NCBI RefSeq assembly: GCF_000454065.1
Contig: NZ_KE695650.1
Span: 413,796 to 477,795, forward strand
Length of the DNA: 64,000 nt
Direction: 5' to 3'
From: Brevibacillus thermoruber 423
Lineage (GTDB): Bacteria > Bacillota > Bacilli > Brevibacillales > Brevibacillaceae
Shown: positions 25,991 through 36,348 of the stretch, piece by piece
Numbering within the stretch: the first letter of the stretch is position 1
Layout of the letters: each line of letters starts with the position of its first letter
Notes under the pieces: model-generated
The model's input: only the letters and a program-made list of their open reading frames with translations
Told to the model about the DNA's origin: nothing
The model's database searches: none
Program-made: the position numbers and the translations under genes

Positions 25991-27424
25991 TTAATGGCGT
26001 TCGGAGTCTGCCTGCGGCGAAGGGGCGGCTGCCGCCGTCTGTCGCGGCGTCATTACCGGATAGAGCAGCAGCCCGACCGCGTAGAGAGCCAGTCCGAACA
26101 GCAGCGTTTTCATGTCGGCCGTCCCCGTCTTGATTACCCAGAGCGAGAACAGCGCAGCCAGCACGGCCACTACGCCGTCAAAGAGGCGGGCGACCGGCTG
26201 CCGTTCATACGTCTCGCCGACAGCCACCAGCTTGAGCTGGAACACGGCGGAAGCCAGGTAGGGCAGGAGGATGGCCAGCGTCGCCACCGTGATGACAAAG
26301 TGGTACGCTTCGGCAATCGTTCCGGAAATCGTCGAAAAAATAAACAACTGCGACATGAGGTTCGTAACGGTCAGCGAGCGAACCGGACTTCCGCTGGCGT
26401 TTACCTTGGCGAACGAAGCGGGGAACATGCCGGCGCGGGCCGCTTGAAACGGCGGCTCCGACCCGATCAGGAGCCAACCGATGGTGCTGCCGATGAGCGA
26501 AACGATGGCCAGCACGGCCATGACCGTCCCGCCGGTGCTGCCGATCACTTGGGACAAGGCGTCCACCAGCGGCTTGTCCGACTCTCGCAGTTGTTCGAGC
26601 GGCAGGACCCCCATCGTCAGGAACGTGATGCCCATGTACAGAACGAGCGAAATCAGCAGCCCGGCGATCGTGGCCGACCGCACGTCGCGTTGGGAGCGGG
26701 CACGTCCGGAGAGGACGACAGCCGACTCAATCCCGATGAAGGCCCACAGCGTAGCCAGCATCGCCATGTTCACCTGGCTGGGCAGCCCGTGAATCACGCC
26801 CTGGTCATCCGTGATCGGGGTGTAGAAATCGCCCATGTTGGCCGCATTGAAGGCAAACAGGCAGACGCCGATAAACAGCACAAATCCCAGCACCTTGGTG
26901 GCCGTAGACAGGAAGTTCAGCTTGCCTGCGCCGTTCAGCCCCCGCACCAGCAAGGTGTGGAAGCCCCACAGCAGCGCGGTGCAGACGAGAAACGTCGTGA
27001 GCTTTCCTTTTTCCACCTGAAAGGAAAAGAGCGAGAACAGGACGGTTTTGTCCTGCATGATCGGAAAAAACGCGGACAGATACCCGGCAAACGTGGTGAT
27101 GACGGCGACATTGCCCGCCCAGTTTGCCACCCAGTACCCCCAGACCATGCTGAAACCGGCGATCTTTCCGGCGCGCGGATTATCAAACATGGCGCGGGCG
27201 TAGCTCTGCGGGCCGGCGGTCAAATCGGGCCGGCGGACGGACAGGTTGCCAAAGACGAGCGCGATCATCAGCACGCCAAACCCGGTCAGCAGCCAGGCGA
27301 GCAGCACAGCCAGCGGACTGGACGCTTGCACCAGCGTATTGGGCAGCATGAAAATGCCGGATCCGACCATGTTTCCCACCACGAATGCGGTCAGCAGCCA
27401 GAAGCCCCATTTTTGCGAACTCAT
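25991..27424 (-). CDS. APC-family amino acid permease (antiporter type)
   Basis: The 477-residue protein has about twelve transmembrane helices and starts WGFWLLTAFVVGNMVGSGIF, the GSGIF helix-1 motif of APC transporters. The layout resembles arginine/ornithine and other basic amino acid/polyamine antiporters (YLSAFFP, AFIGIESAVVLSGRARSQRD in helix 6 with the conserved ESA). Exact substrate is not readable. ATG at 27424 has GGAGGGA upstream. The transcript likely has a long leader, because a hairpin at 27508-27547 and AT-rich sequence near 27570-27600 lie before the gene. Confidence 0.85.
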   Translation of the reverse strand: MSSQKWGFWLLTAFVVGNMVGSGIFMLPNTLVQASSPLAVLLAWLLTGFGVLMIALVFGNLSVRRPDLTAGPQSYARAMFDNPRAGKIAGFSMVWGYWVANWAGNVAVITTFAGYLSAFFPIMQDKTVLFSLFSFQVEKGKLTTFLVCTALLWGFHTLLVRGLNGAGKLNFLSTATKVLGFVLFIGVCLFAFNAANMGDFYTPITDDQGVIHGLPSQVNMAMLATLWAFIGIESAVVLSGRARSQRDVRSATIAGLLISLVLYMGITFLTMGVLPLEQLRESDKPLVDALSQVIGSTGGTVMAVLAIVSLIGSTIGWLLIGSEPPFQAARAGMFPASFAKVNASGSPVRSLTVTNLMSQLFIFSTISGTIAEAYHFVITVATLAILLPYLASAVFQLKLVAVGETYERQPVARLFDGVVAVLAALFSLWVIKTGTADMKTLLFGLALYAVGLLLYPVMTPRQTAAAAPSPQADSERH

Positions 27425-27507
27425 TGGAATCCCTCCACATGTCATGAAGTCATACCTTGATGTCAGCCCATCCGTAAAGGCGGGGTTCCGGCCGAATACA
27501 ACCGGAC

Positions 27508-27547
27508 AAGCGGGGAGGCACGCCGCAGAACAGTGCCGCGCCCGCTT
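27508..27547 (-). other. Leader hairpin upstream of amino acid permease
   Basis: On the minus strand AAGCGGG (27547-27541) pairs with CCCGCTT (27514-27508), and inside it GGCAC pairs with GTGCC. It is not followed by a T tract, so it is not an ordinary terminator. The AT-rich block beyond it (27570-27602) includes a tandem AATTAAACA pair and probably holds the promoter. The remaining part of 27603-27746 shows nothing I can identify except the ribosome binding site of the next gene. Confidence 0.45.
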
Positions 27548-27746
27548 CCACATAAGGTTTTACCATTTTACTTGTTTAATTGTTTAATTGAGTAAAGTAA
27601 AATGAACGTTAAAAAGTATAACAGTGTTGAATATATCCGTCAACAGGGAATCGTGAGGGGCAGGGCGGCCGCGTTCGGGGAGTAAATCGCCCGAAGCGAG
27701 CAATACTATAGGTATCCAACAATAGGGAAAAGAAAGAGGGATGCCG

Positions 27747-27941
27747 ATGATTTCCGCCAAACAGCGCCAGTTGGTGCAGCATCAGATGCAGCGGGACGAA
27801 AGCAGGATCGTCAACATTGTGCTGAGCGACGCCAGACAGGTGGCGGGCGAGATTGAAAAGGCCACCCATCAGGGGGTATACCTGACGGATGGCAGCTACT
27901 ACCCGTACGCGGAGATTCGGGAGATCAACGGATTGTATTGA
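27747..27941 (+). CDS. Small hypothetical protein, 64 residues
   Basis: I do not recognise this protein. It begins with a helical, Gln-rich segment (ISAKQRQLVQHQMQRDESRI) and continues with a beta-like stretch (VNIVLSDARQVAGEIEKATH, then QGVYLTDGSYYPYAEI). The latter part resembles small Sm-like or regulatory beta-barrel domains that read 'ligand-G-x-V-Y-L-x-D-G', but this is only a shape impression. ATG 27747 has GAGGG six bases upstream; ATG 27741 abuts it. Confidence 0.65.
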   Translation: MISAKQRQLVQHQMQRDESRIVNIVLSDARQVAGEIEKATHQGVYLTDGSYYPYAEIREINGLY

Positions 27942-27960
27942 GGGCCCGTGACGCGGGTTT

Positions 27961-28695
27961 TCACAGCGGCAGGGCGGGAAAAAAGTGGCGCAGACCGTCC
28001 GGCAGTTCCTTTTGCCACAGCCCCCATACGTGACTGCCCGGCTTTTCGCGGTAAGAGACGGCAGCCTGTTTGTCCGTGAGCGCCTGCCGGGCGGCGCGGT
28101 TCCACTCCACGAAATCAAACGTGCCGATATGCGTCTCCACAGCCGTTTCCTCCAGACCGACCACCATCCAGATGTCCAGCCAGGAGAGGGTGGATTCCTG
28201 TGCGATCCGATCCAGGGTCGGCTGGAAAAAGGCGCCGGAGAGGGACAGCACGCGTGTAAACAGATCGGGACGATCCAGTGCGATGTGCAGGGAGACCGTC
28301 CCCCCCAGCGAGTCGCCCGCCAAGACGCGGGATTTCGGATCGCGGCGCACCGGATAACGCTCCTCGATGTAGGGGAGCAGTTCGTCTGTAAAGAAGCGTT
28401 TGTATCCGTCATGGCGCGAACCGACGGGGGAGTATTCACTTGTGCGTTTGCTTCGTTCCACGGAAACGCCGACGATGAGAAACGGCTCCACCCCTTCATC
28501 CAGAATCAGTTGGTTGGCGATGGTGGCAATCCGGCCCATGGTAAAAAAATCGTTGCCGTCCTGGCAGTAGACGACCGGATACGAGAGCAGTTCGTTGTAT
28601 CCGGGCGGAAGGTACACCTTGACGGAACGGGGAGTGTCCACGTGAAGACTGGGCACTTCTTCTTTGACAATGGTACGTTTTACATAGTCGGACAT
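27961..28695 (-). CDS. Esterase D-type alpha/beta hydrolase
   Basis: The 244-residue protein belongs to the putative esterase family of enterochelin-esterase type (YbbA/BesA-like). The nucleophile is the Ser in LAGDSLGGTVSLH near residue 127, and GSHVWGLW near residue 225 provides the catalytic His. SRHDGYKRFFTDELLPYIEE is another family segment. No signal peptide is seen, so it is probably cytoplasmic. Natural substrate is unknown; siderophore ester hydrolysis is possible, but no siderophore genes lie nearby. The ATG has GGGAGGCGG upstream. Confidence 0.85.
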   Translation of the reverse strand: MSDYVKRTIVKEEVPSLHVDTPRSVKVYLPPGYNELLSYPVVYCQDGNDFFTMGRIATIANQLILDEGVEPFLIVGVSVERSKRTSEYSPVGSRHDGYKRFFTDELLPYIEERYPVRRDPKSRVLAGDSLGGTVSLHIALDRPDLFTRVLSLSGAFFQPTLDRIAQESTLSWLDIWMVVGLEETAVETHIGTFDFVEWNRAARQALTDKQAAVSYREKPGSHVWGLWQKELPDGLRHFFPALPL

Positions 28696-28789
28696 GGCGA
28701 TCCGCCTCCCAAGTGCAGGAATTTCCCAACTTAGCCTTGAAAAAAACTGATACAGATTTTATAGTAAATGATAACAGCAAGGAAATAAA

Positions 28790-28848
28790 CCCTGTAATAT
28801 CAATACTATAACACGTTGAACAGATATTTGAACTGAGATATAACAGGG
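28790..28848 (+). promoter_or_regulatory. pdhA promoter inside a 12-bp inverted repeat
   Basis: TTGAAC (28816-28821) and TATAAC (28839-28844) are 17 bases apart. CCCTGTAATATC (28790-28801) and GATATAACAGGG (28837-28848) form an inverted repeat with one mismatch, and the right arm covers the -10 element. The rest of the 307-base region before pdhA is AT-rich upstream and unremarkable downstream apart from the cre site. Confidence 0.7.
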
Positions 28849-28862
28849 TGTGCGAACGTGTT

Positions 28863-30088
<1,226 letters not shown>

Positions 30089-30091
30089 GCC

Positions 30092-31072
30092 ATGGCACAA
30101 ATGACTATGATTCAAGCCATCACGGATGCATTGCGCTGTGAATTGAAGCGCGACGAAACCGTTCTCGTCTTCGGGGAAGACGTGGGGAAAAACGGTGGGG
30201 TCTTCCGCGCGACGGAAGGTCTGCAAGCCGAGTTCGGCGAACATCGCGTGTTTGACACGCCGCTGGCGGAGTCCGGTATCGGCGGTCTGGCCGTGGGTCT
30301 GGCCGTCAACGGCTTCCGTCCGGTTGCGGAAATCCAGTTCTTTGGCTTTGTGTTTGAAACCTTTGACGCGATCGCGTCCCAGGCTTCCCGGATGCGCTAC
30401 CGTTCCGGCGGCCGCTACCACAGCCCGGTGACGTTCCGCTCCCCGTTTGGCGGCGGCGTGAAAACTCCGGAGCTGCACGCTGACTCGCTGGAAGGCCTGA
30501 TTCTGCAGACGCCCGGCGTGAAAGTGGTCATCCCGTCCAACCCGTACGATGCAAAAGGGCTTTTGATCTCCGCGATCCGCGACAACGACCCGGTCGTGTT
30601 CCTGGAGCACATGAAACTGTACCGCTCCTTCCGTCAGGAGGTGCCGGAGGGCGAGTACACCATCCCGCTGGGCAAGGCCAACGTGGTGAAGGAAGGCAGC
30701 GACGTTACCATCATCACCTATGGCGCCATGGTTCATACCAGCCTGAAAGCGGCGGAAGAGATCGAGAAGGCGCGCGGCGCGAAAGTGGAAGTGATCGACC
30801 TGCGGACCATCAATCCGATCGACATCGACACCATTGTGGAATCCGTGAAGAAGACCAACCGTGCCATCGTCGTGCAGGAAGCGCAAAAAACCTCCGGCGT
30901 GGCTGCCGAAATCATCGCTCAAATCAACGAACGCGCCATCCTGCACCTGGAAGCGCCGGTGCTTCGCGTCACCGCACCGGATACGGTGTACCCGTTCGCG
31001 CAGGCGGAAGACATCTGGCTGCCTGATGTAAAACGCGTCGTGGACGGCCTGACGCAAGTCCTCGACTTTTAA
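30092..31072 (+). CDS. pdhB: Pyruvate dehydrogenase E1 beta subunit
   Basis: The 326-residue E1 beta subunit starts [19 protein letters not shown] and has [39 protein letters not shown] and [20 protein letters not shown], the standard TPP-binding and interface segments. It follows pdhA by three bases and is certainly co-transcribed. A hairpin at 31091-31113 lies in the 98-base gap before pdhC. Confidence 0.97.
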   Translation: MAQMTMIQAITDALRCELKRDETVLVFGEDVGKNGGVFRATEGLQAEFGEHRVFDTPLAESGIGGLAVGLAVNGFRPVAEIQFFGFVFETFDAIASQASRMRYRSGGRYHSPVTFRSPFGGGVKTPELHADSLEGLILQTPGVKVVIPSNPYDAKGLLISAIRDNDPVVFLEHMKLYRSFRQEVPEGEYTIPLGKANVVKEGSDVTIITYGAMVHTSLKAAEEIEKARGAKVEVIDLRTINPIDIDTIVESVKKTNRAIVVQEAQKTSGVAAEIIAQINERAILHLEAPVLRVTAPDTVYPFAQAEDIWLPDVKRVVDGLTQVLDF

Positions 31073-31090
31073 CGGTTGAACTGCACATGC

Positions 31091-31118
31091 GGCGGAAAGA
31101 TCAGCTTTCCGCCTTCTT
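31091..31118 (+). terminator. Terminator-like hairpin between pdhB and pdhC
   Basis: GGCGGAAAG (31091-31099) pairs perfectly with CTTTCCGCC (31105-31113), loop of five, then TTCTTT. The weak T tract suggests partial termination or an RNA processing or stability element inside the operon. Confidence 0.65.
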
Positions 31119-31170
31119 TAGGCACATCTGTGCGCCATTACGTCGGAGCGTTTAATAAGGAGGAGATAAC

Positions 31171-32553
31171 GTGAGTCGTTTTACATTCAGACTCCCGGAG
31201 CTTGGCGAGGGCATCCATGAAGGCGAAATCGTCAAATGGCACGTGAAGCCGGGGGATACGGTAGAAGAAGACCAAGTGATCATGGAAGTGCAAAATGACA
31301 AGGCGGTCGTGGAAGTGCCGTCTCCGGTCAAAGGGAAAGTGCTGGAACTGAAAGTGACCGAGGGCACCGTTTCCGTCGTCGGCGATCCGCTGATCGAATT
31401 TGAGGTGGAAGGCGAACTGCCCAACCTGCCGGATCACGGTCATGGAGAAGCTCCGGCTGCGGCCGAGCCGGCAAAAGAAGACAAGATGGAACCGGGCTGC
31501 GACATCGGCTCCCAAGTGAGCGCCAACGCCAACCAGCCGCTGGACACGCCGCTGGCGCAGGCGACGGCAACGGCGGCACCTGTAGACCGCAAGCACGTGC
31601 TGGCGACCCCGTCCGTGCGCAAATACGCGCGTGAAAAAGGCGTTCAGCTCGCGCTGGTGCCGGGTACCGGCAAATTGGGCCGCATCACGCGCGAAGACGT
31701 AGACCGCTTCCTCGCAGGCGGCGCGGCAGCACCGGCACAAGCTCAAGCTGCCCAAGCACAGGCCGAAGCGGCTGCACCTGCAGCGCAAGCGCCGACCGGC
31801 GTACAGCAGGCGGCTGCGGCACCGACCGTACACTACACCGCACAAGCGGGCGAAGTGGAGGAGCGCGTTCCGCTCAAAGGCATCCGTAAAGCCATTGCCA
31901 AAGCGATGGTCAAATCGGCGTACACGGCTCCGCACGTTACCATTTTCGACGAAGTGGACGTCACCGACCTGGTGGCAATGCGCAAGGAAGCAAAACCGCT
32001 GGCGGAAGAGCGCGGCGTAAAGCTGACCTATCTGCCGTTCATCGTCAAGTCGGTCGTGGCCGGACTGAAAAAGTTCCCGGAACTGAACGCCTCCATCGAC
32101 GACGAAAAACAAGAGATCGTCTACAAAAAGTACTATAACATCGGCATTGCCACTTCCACCGATGACGGTCTGGTGGTGCCGGTTGTCAAAGCGGCAGACC
32201 GCAAATCCATCTTTGAAATCGCCGGCGAGATCGGCGAACTGGCGAAGAAGGCGCGCGAACGCAAGGCGACGGCAGACGAGCTGAAAGGCTCCACCTTCAG
32301 CATCACCAACATCGGTTCTGCGGGCGGCATGTTCTTCACGCCGATCATCAACTACCCGGAAGTCGCCATTCTCGGCGTAGGCCGCATCAGCGAAAAACCG
32401 GTAGTGAAAAACGGCGAAATCGTGGTCGGCCAAGTGCTGTCCCTGTCGCTCAGCTTTGACCACCGCCTGATTGACGGCGAACCGGCGCAGCGTTTCGTCA
32501 ACTACGTGAAGCAGCTCCTGGAAAACCCGACGCTGCTCGTCATGGAGGGATAA
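31171..32553 (+). CDS. pdhC: Dihydrolipoamide acetyltransferase (E2)
   Basis: The 460-residue E2 core has one lipoyl domain (lipoyl Lys in [11 protein letters not shown] near residue 43), an Ala/Pro-rich linker, a peripheral subunit-binding domain ([14 protein letters not shown] to [13 protein letters not shown]) followed by a second Ala/Gln-rich linker (near residues 184-225), and the catalytic domain ending in [18 protein letters not shown] with the active His and Asp. The GTG start has GGAGGAG upstream. It transfers the acetyl group to CoA. Confidence 0.97.
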   Translation: MSRFTFRLPELGEGIHEGEIVKWHVKPGDTVEEDQVIMEVQNDKAVVEVPSPVKGKVLELKVTEGTVSVVGDPLIEFEVEGELPNLPDHGHGEAPAAAEPAKEDKMEPGCDIGSQVSANANQPLDTPLAQATATAAPVDRKHVLATPSVRKYAREKGVQLALVPGTGKLGRITREDVDRFLAGGAAAPAQAQAAQAQAEAAAPAAQAPTGVQQAAAAPTVHYTAQAGEVEERVPLKGIRKAIAKAMVKSAYTAPHVTIFDEVDVTDLVAMRKEAKPLAEERGVKLTYLPFIVKSVVAGLKKFPELNASIDDEKQEIVYKKYYNIGIATSTDDGLVVPVVKAADRKSIFEIAGEIGELAKKARERKATADELKGSTFSITNIGSAGGMFFTPIINYPEVAILGVGRISEKPVVKNGEIVVGQVLSLSLSFDHRLIDGEPAQRFVNYVKQLLENPTLLVMEG

Positions 32554-32558
32554 GAACG

Positions 32559-33971
32559 ATGGTAGTAGGTGAATTTACCACAGAAGTGGACGTTCTCGTC
32601 ATCGGCGCCGGTCCCGGCGGCTATGTGGCGGCCATTCGCGCCGCCCAACTGGGCAAATCCGTCGCCGTGGTGGAGAAAGCCGACCTGGGCGGCGTGTGCC
32701 TCAACGTCGGCTGCATTCCGTCCAAAGCGATGATTCACGCGGCTCACACGTATGAGCAGGCCCAGCACACGGCGAACATGGGCATCACCATGGAAAACGT
32801 GAAAGTGGACTTCGCCAAAGTCCAAGAGTGGAAAAACGGCATCGTCAAGCAGTTGACCGGCGGCGTCGCCTCGCTGTTCAAGGGCAACAAGATTCAGGTA
32901 ATCCCCGGCGAAGCGCTGTTTGTCAGCGAAAACGAAGTGCGGGTCTTCCACGGCTACGACGTGAACCGCTACCGCTTTAACCACTGCATCATCGCCACGG
33001 GTTCCCGTCCGATCGAACTGCCGGCGTTCCCGTTTGGCAAGCGCGTGCTCTCCTCGACGGAAGCCCTGTCCCTGACGGAAATTCCGAAGAGCCTGGTCGT
33101 GATCGGCGGCGGCTACATCGGCATCGAGCTGGGAACCGTCTTTGCCAAATTCGGCACCAAGGTAACCATTTTGGAAGGCTCTGACCAGATCCTGCCGGGA
33201 TTCGAGCCGGAGATGACCCGCCTGGTGGAACGCAAGCTGAAAAAGCTGGGCGTGGACATCAACGTCAAGGCGCTCGCCCAAGGCATGGAGGAAAAAGAAG
33301 ACGGCGTGATCGTCACGGCGGAAGTAAAAGGGGAGCAGAAGCAGTTTGAAGCGGAGTACGTGCTGGTAACCGTCGGCCGCCGTCCCAATACGGACGAACT
33401 GGGCGTGCGCGACATCGGCATGAACCTGACCGACCGCGGCTACATCGTGGTGGACAAACAGGGCCGCACCAACATCCCCAACGTCTACGCGATCGGGGAC
33501 ATCGTCGCCGGCCCGGCTCTGGCCCACAAGGCTTCCTACGAAGGCAAAGTGGCTGCGGAAGCGATTGCCGGCCGGCCGTCTGAAGTGGACTACAAGGCCA
33601 TCCCCGCTGTCGTCTTCTCCGATCCGGAGATCGCCAGCGTCGGGATCAGCGAAAGAGAAGCCAAGGAACAGGGCATTGACTACGTGGCGGGCCGCTTCCC
33701 GTTTGCCGCGAACGGCCGCGCGCTGTCTGTCAATGCCGGTGAAGGCTTCGTGAAACTGATCGCCGAAAAAGGCACCAATCTGGTGCTGGGCGCCCAGATT
33801 GTCGGACCGGAAGCGTCCAACATCATCGCCGAAATCGGCCTCGCCATCGAGATGGGAGCGACGCTGGAAGACATCGAGCTCACCATTCACGCTCACCCGA
33901 CCCTGGGCGAAGTGACGATGGAAGCTGCGGAACTGGCCCTGGGCCATCCGATTCACGTGCTGAACAAGTAA
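32559..33971 (+). CDS. pdhD: Dihydrolipoamide dehydrogenase (E3)
   Basis: The 470-residue flavoprotein reoxidises the lipoyl groups of E2. It shows the FAD dinucleotide fold [17 protein letters not shown], the redox disulfide [12 protein letters not shown], the NAD-binding [17 protein letters not shown] and the C-terminal interface [15 protein letters not shown] with the catalytic His-Glu pair. It starts five bases after the pdhC stop; GGAGGG lies in the end of pdhC. A strong terminator closes the operon. Confidence 0.97.
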   Translation: MVVGEFTTEVDVLVIGAGPGGYVAAIRAAQLGKSVAVVEKADLGGVCLNVGCIPSKAMIHAAHTYEQAQHTANMGITMENVKVDFAKVQEWKNGIVKQLTGGVASLFKGNKIQVIPGEALFVSENEVRVFHGYDVNRYRFNHCIIATGSRPIELPAFPFGKRVLSSTEALSLTEIPKSLVVIGGGYIGIELGTVFAKFGTKVTILEGSDQILPGFEPEMTRLVERKLKKLGVDINVKALAQGMEEKEDGVIVTAEVKGEQKQFEAEYVLVTVGRRPNTDELGVRDIGMNLTDRGYIVVDKQGRTNIPNVYAIGDIVAGPALAHKASYEGKVAAEAIAGRPSEVDYKAIPAVVFSDPEIASVGISEREAKEQGIDYVAGRFPFAANGRALSVNAGEGFVKLIAEKGTNLVLGAQIVGPEASNIIAEIGLAIEMGATLEDIELTIHAHPTLGEVTMEAAELALGHPIHVLNK

Positions 33972-33985
33972 ACGTACGAAAGCGA

Positions 33986-34025
33986 AAGCCCTGCATCTCC
34001 AACGGATGCAGGGCTTCCTTTTTTT
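33986..34025 (+). terminator. Intrinsic terminator of pdhABCD
   Basis: AAGCCCTGCATC (33986-33997) pairs perfectly with GATGCAGGGCTT (34005-34016), followed by a T tract interrupted by CC. Confidence 0.92.
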
Positions 34026-34118
34026 GGCGCGACCGCTCCCGCGGACATTCTCCTCTTTCCACGCATTATCAAATAATGTAAAATAGTGGTTGATCGAGTC
34101 GGGTGGGGGTCTGGCAGC

Positions 34119-34280
34119 ATGAACATTACGCAGAAGATGATTGATGATCTGCGGCAGCAACTGGAACGCGCAGCCAAGGATGCCGGTTACAATTTTAACG
34201 ACCCTGAGATTGTAAAGATGAGTCAACAACTGGATCGGTTAATCGTTGCGCACATGCTGCAATACGCAAAACGCCCTTAA
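34119..34280 (+). CDS. Spo0E family aspartyl-phosphate phosphatase
   Basis: The 53-residue protein matches Spo0E-like phosphatases, two-helix proteins that dephosphorylate Spo0A-P and delay sporulation. The signature is IVKMSQQLDRLIVAHM, containing S-Q-x-L-D, near residue 35. ATG 34119 has GGGGGT upstream, and TAAAAT at 34079-34084 is a possible -10. Its stop codon lies in the loop of a terminator shared with the converging gene. The exact target response regulator is not shown by sequence. Confidence 0.85.
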   Translation: MNITQKMIDDLRQQLERAAKDAGYNFNDPEIVKMSQQLDRLIVAHMLQYAKRP

Positions 34281-34293
34281 CAGGGCGTTTTGC
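34266..34293. terminator. Bidirectional terminator with both stop codons in its loop
   Basis: GCAAAACGCCC (34266-34276) pairs perfectly with GGGCGTTTTGC (34283-34293). The loop TTAACA contains the TAA of the plus-strand gene (34278-34280) and the TAA of the minus-strand gene (34279-34277). Confidence 0.92.
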
Positions 34294-35020
34294 ATTGTTC
34301 GAAATGATAGAGCAGGTGAGCGCAGGCCCCTTTTTTGGCGAGGGACGCAGCGCCGGTGTAAAAATGGCTGGGGTAGAGGACCAACTGCTGAACGTGTTGA
34401 GCGTCGGGAGCGCCGTTTTCCCAGACGAGCTGCTCCTGCTCGGCATCGTAGCGGAAGCGGGGAGCGATCGTCCGCAAATAGGACGTGATCTCATCCAGCG
34501 AGCGCAGCGACAGATGGATCCGTTCCGCCTCCCGTACAAACCGGGGCGCCAACGCCTCCCACTGCGAGGCGAAAAAAAGCTGCCAGTACGTGGAGATAAA
34601 CAGGTTGAAGCGCCCTTTGACAAACGCGGGGTCCTCCTGTAGGTCGGCCGCGAGCGGAACATCCTCACCGGTTTTCTCCCACGCGTCCAGCATCGGCCGC
34701 AGGCTGTTCGCAAACGCTTCCTCGGACAGCGTGAAGAAGTAGTCGTATTGATCGTCAACGGCCATCACGCCTCTGGTTTGCAGCGGATCGAACGCGTCGG
34801 GGATGGCGAGGGTAAACATCGGACGAAAGTATTCCCAGTCTGATTGGATCCGGGCGGCACGAAAGCCGGCCAGTATGTCTGCGGCCCAGTCGGCCAGACG
34901 CGGGTCGGGCGTTTCCTGAGCCAGTGCGTGGAGGCTTGCCGCCAACTCGTACAAGGGAGAAACACTGTAGCTGATTTTGTGCGGAAGAGGGCTGTGGCCC
35001 GAAAGCGGAATGAGAATCAT
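34277..35020 (-). CDS. Unrecognised protein, possible regulator N-terminal domain
   Basis: The 247-residue protein is not firmly recognised. The opening SYSVSPLYELAASLHALAQE and the helical body resemble the N-terminal domain found in some ArsR-family regulators of Bacillota, but no winged-helix DNA-binding domain is present before the stop codon, which lies in a terminator loop. It is cytoplasmic, acidic and helix-rich. The start at 35020 has GGAGGT upstream. It may be a stand-alone ligand-binding or degenerate regulator. Confidence 0.6.
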   Translation of the reverse strand: MILIPLSGHSPLPHKISYSVSPLYELAASLHALAQETPDPRLADWAADILAGFRAARIQSDWEYFRPMFTLAIPDAFDPLQTRGVMAVDDQYDYFFTLSEEAFANSLRPMLDAWEKTGEDVPLAADLQEDPAFVKGRFNLFISTYWQLFFASQWEALAPRFVREAERIHLSLRSLDEITSYLRTIAPRFRYDAEQEQLVWENGAPDAQHVQQLVLYPSHFYTGAASLAKKGACAHLLYHFEQCKTPC

Positions 35021-35100
35021 GATTGGTTGACCTCCATCAAGGATACTGTAATCATCATAGTTCATCCTTGTGGGACAATTCAATCATTTGGTTGTAAAAA

Positions 35101-35128
35101 ACAGGAAGGCGCAGCGGATCAGCCTTCC
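35101..35128 (-). terminator. Intrinsic terminator of sspP
   Basis: On the minus strand GGAAGGC (35128-35122) pairs with GCCTTCC (35110-35104), followed by a T tract (complement of 35095-35102). The sspP stop codon lies at the loop side of the stem. Confidence 0.85.
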
Positions 35129-35268
35129 CTCGTTTTGACCTGGCGCGAGTGATTCGCCTGCTTTACCTGTTTGGAGCCGGGCAGCGGCTCGCCGGTCTGT
35201 TCCATGGGTTCGTAGGTGTTGTTGTACGTTTGGTGGGGATTTTCGTCGCGCACGCGATCCTTTTCCAT
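35119..35268 (-). CDS. sspP: Small acid-soluble spore protein P
   Basis: The 49-residue protein matches SspP (CotL) of Bacillus in its C-terminal half: EPLPGSKQVKQANHSRQ parallels the EPLSGSKKVK-x-RNH-x-RQ pattern. Minor SASPs of this type accumulate in the spore core. The ATG has GAAGGAGATGATACC upstream. The string CATGCTA on the minus strand (35295-35289) is close to the sigma-G -10 CATACTA; the -35 is weak. Its stop codon lies inside its terminator hairpin. Confidence 0.85.
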   Translation of the reverse strand: MEKDRVRDENPHQTYNNTYEPMEQTGEPLPGSKQVKQANHSRQVKTREG

Positions 35269-35460
35269 GGTATCATCTCCTTCTTGTATAGCATGCCGGA
35301 AACGAAGGATGACGAACCATAGGAATTGCTGGTATTCTAAAAGGAAGCATGTCGGAGACAGCAAATGAATGACATAATAAGTATTATGTAATCTTTGGGT
35401 CGGAGCCGGACTGCCCGTCAGCCGGACGCACCTGTCCAGAGCCGGAAAGGAGACATGCCC

Positions 35461-36348
35461 ATGCCGTATCTGATTGCGCCGGTCTTTAACTCGACGACGT
35501 CCAGACCGGTGCGCATTGATCTGCCCCAGTCGTTTGTGCTGTTGTCGGGAGAGGAAAAACTGTACAAGCTGGCCTCCCGTTTTCTTAAAAATCAAATGGA
35601 CGAGAGCCGTTTGCTGTTTGACCGCAAAGTAGGGGTGGACAGCCTGTTTTTGTTCGCCGAGTACCCCGATTTGAAAGTAAGACAGGATCAGGCCTGGATC
35701 GAAGAAATCGAGCAAAAGCTGAACCTGGCGACGCTGGACGGCATCTGCTCCATCCCGTACGTCATCACGGCCCAGCCGCCGGTGTTCGGGATCACCTATC
35801 TGAAGCGTTCCATTGACGGCAAGAAGTTTCGCTTTGACGAGCGGACCGAGGAAATCTTTCTGTCCCTCATCTGGGACAAGCCGGCCCTGCCTCAGCTCGC
35901 CGTTCGCCGCTACGCCCTCTCCCTGGAGAAAAAGAGTCTGGAGGACCAACTGCTGGACTTGTGGATTGCGCTGGAGTCGCTGTTTGTGCCCGACGGCAAA
36001 AAGGGAGAGATCACGTACAAGCTGCGGCTGCGCATGGCCTATTACTTCGGGGAAACGTTTGCCGAACGGGAGCGGGTGGCCCAGTTTGTGAAACGGTCCT
36101 ACAACCATCGCTCGGAGATCGTCCACAGCGGCAAGGTGCTGGGCAAAGCGCTGGAAGACGATGTGAACCGCCTGCGTCAAATGGCGCGCGCGGTTATTCT
36201 GAACACGGCGATGGAGGGCATCACGCTGCAGGATCTGCGCCTGCGGCTGGACGAGCTGATCATGGCCGGAGAGAGTTACGCCAGCCGGTACAAGCCCGCC
36301 TTTTTTGAACAGGTACGAATGGAGTCGACAAACAGGAGGAAATCATGA
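35461..36348 (+). CDS. Apea-like HEPN domain protein
   Basis: The 295-residue protein has an N-terminal region of about 150 residues without a recognised domain, then a helical Apea-like HEPN domain: LLDLWIALESLFVPDGKKGE, then RLRMAYYFGETFAERERVAQ and SYNHRSEIVHSGKV. The R-S-E-I-V-H string is an Rx4H motif, the catalytic signature of HEPN ribonucleases. HEPN proteins are often toxins, defence effectors or RNA processing factors. The last base pair of the stop overlaps the ATG of the ABC-F gene (ATGA), so the two are translationally coupled. ATG 35461 has AAAGGAG eight bases upstream. Confidence 0.72.
   Translation: MPYLIAPVFNSTTSRPVRIDLPQSFVLLSGEEKLYKLASRFLKNQMDESRLLFDRKVGVDSLFLFAEYPDLKVRQDQAWIEEIEQKLNLATLDGICSIPYVITAQPPVFGITYLKRSIDGKKFRFDERTEEIFLSLIWDKPALPQLAVRRYALSLEKKSLEDQLLDLWIALESLFVPDGKKGEITYKLRLRMAYYFGETFAERERVAQFVKRSYNHRSEIVHSGKVLGKALEDDVNRLRQMARAVILNTAMEGITLQDLRLRLDELIMAGESYASRYKPAFFEQVRMESTNRRKS

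Noticed and set aside
27425..27600. A T-box or lysine riboswitch before the permease
   Set aside because: No AGGGTGGNACCGCG T-box core, no terminator/antiterminator pair and no lysine-aptamer strings are visible.
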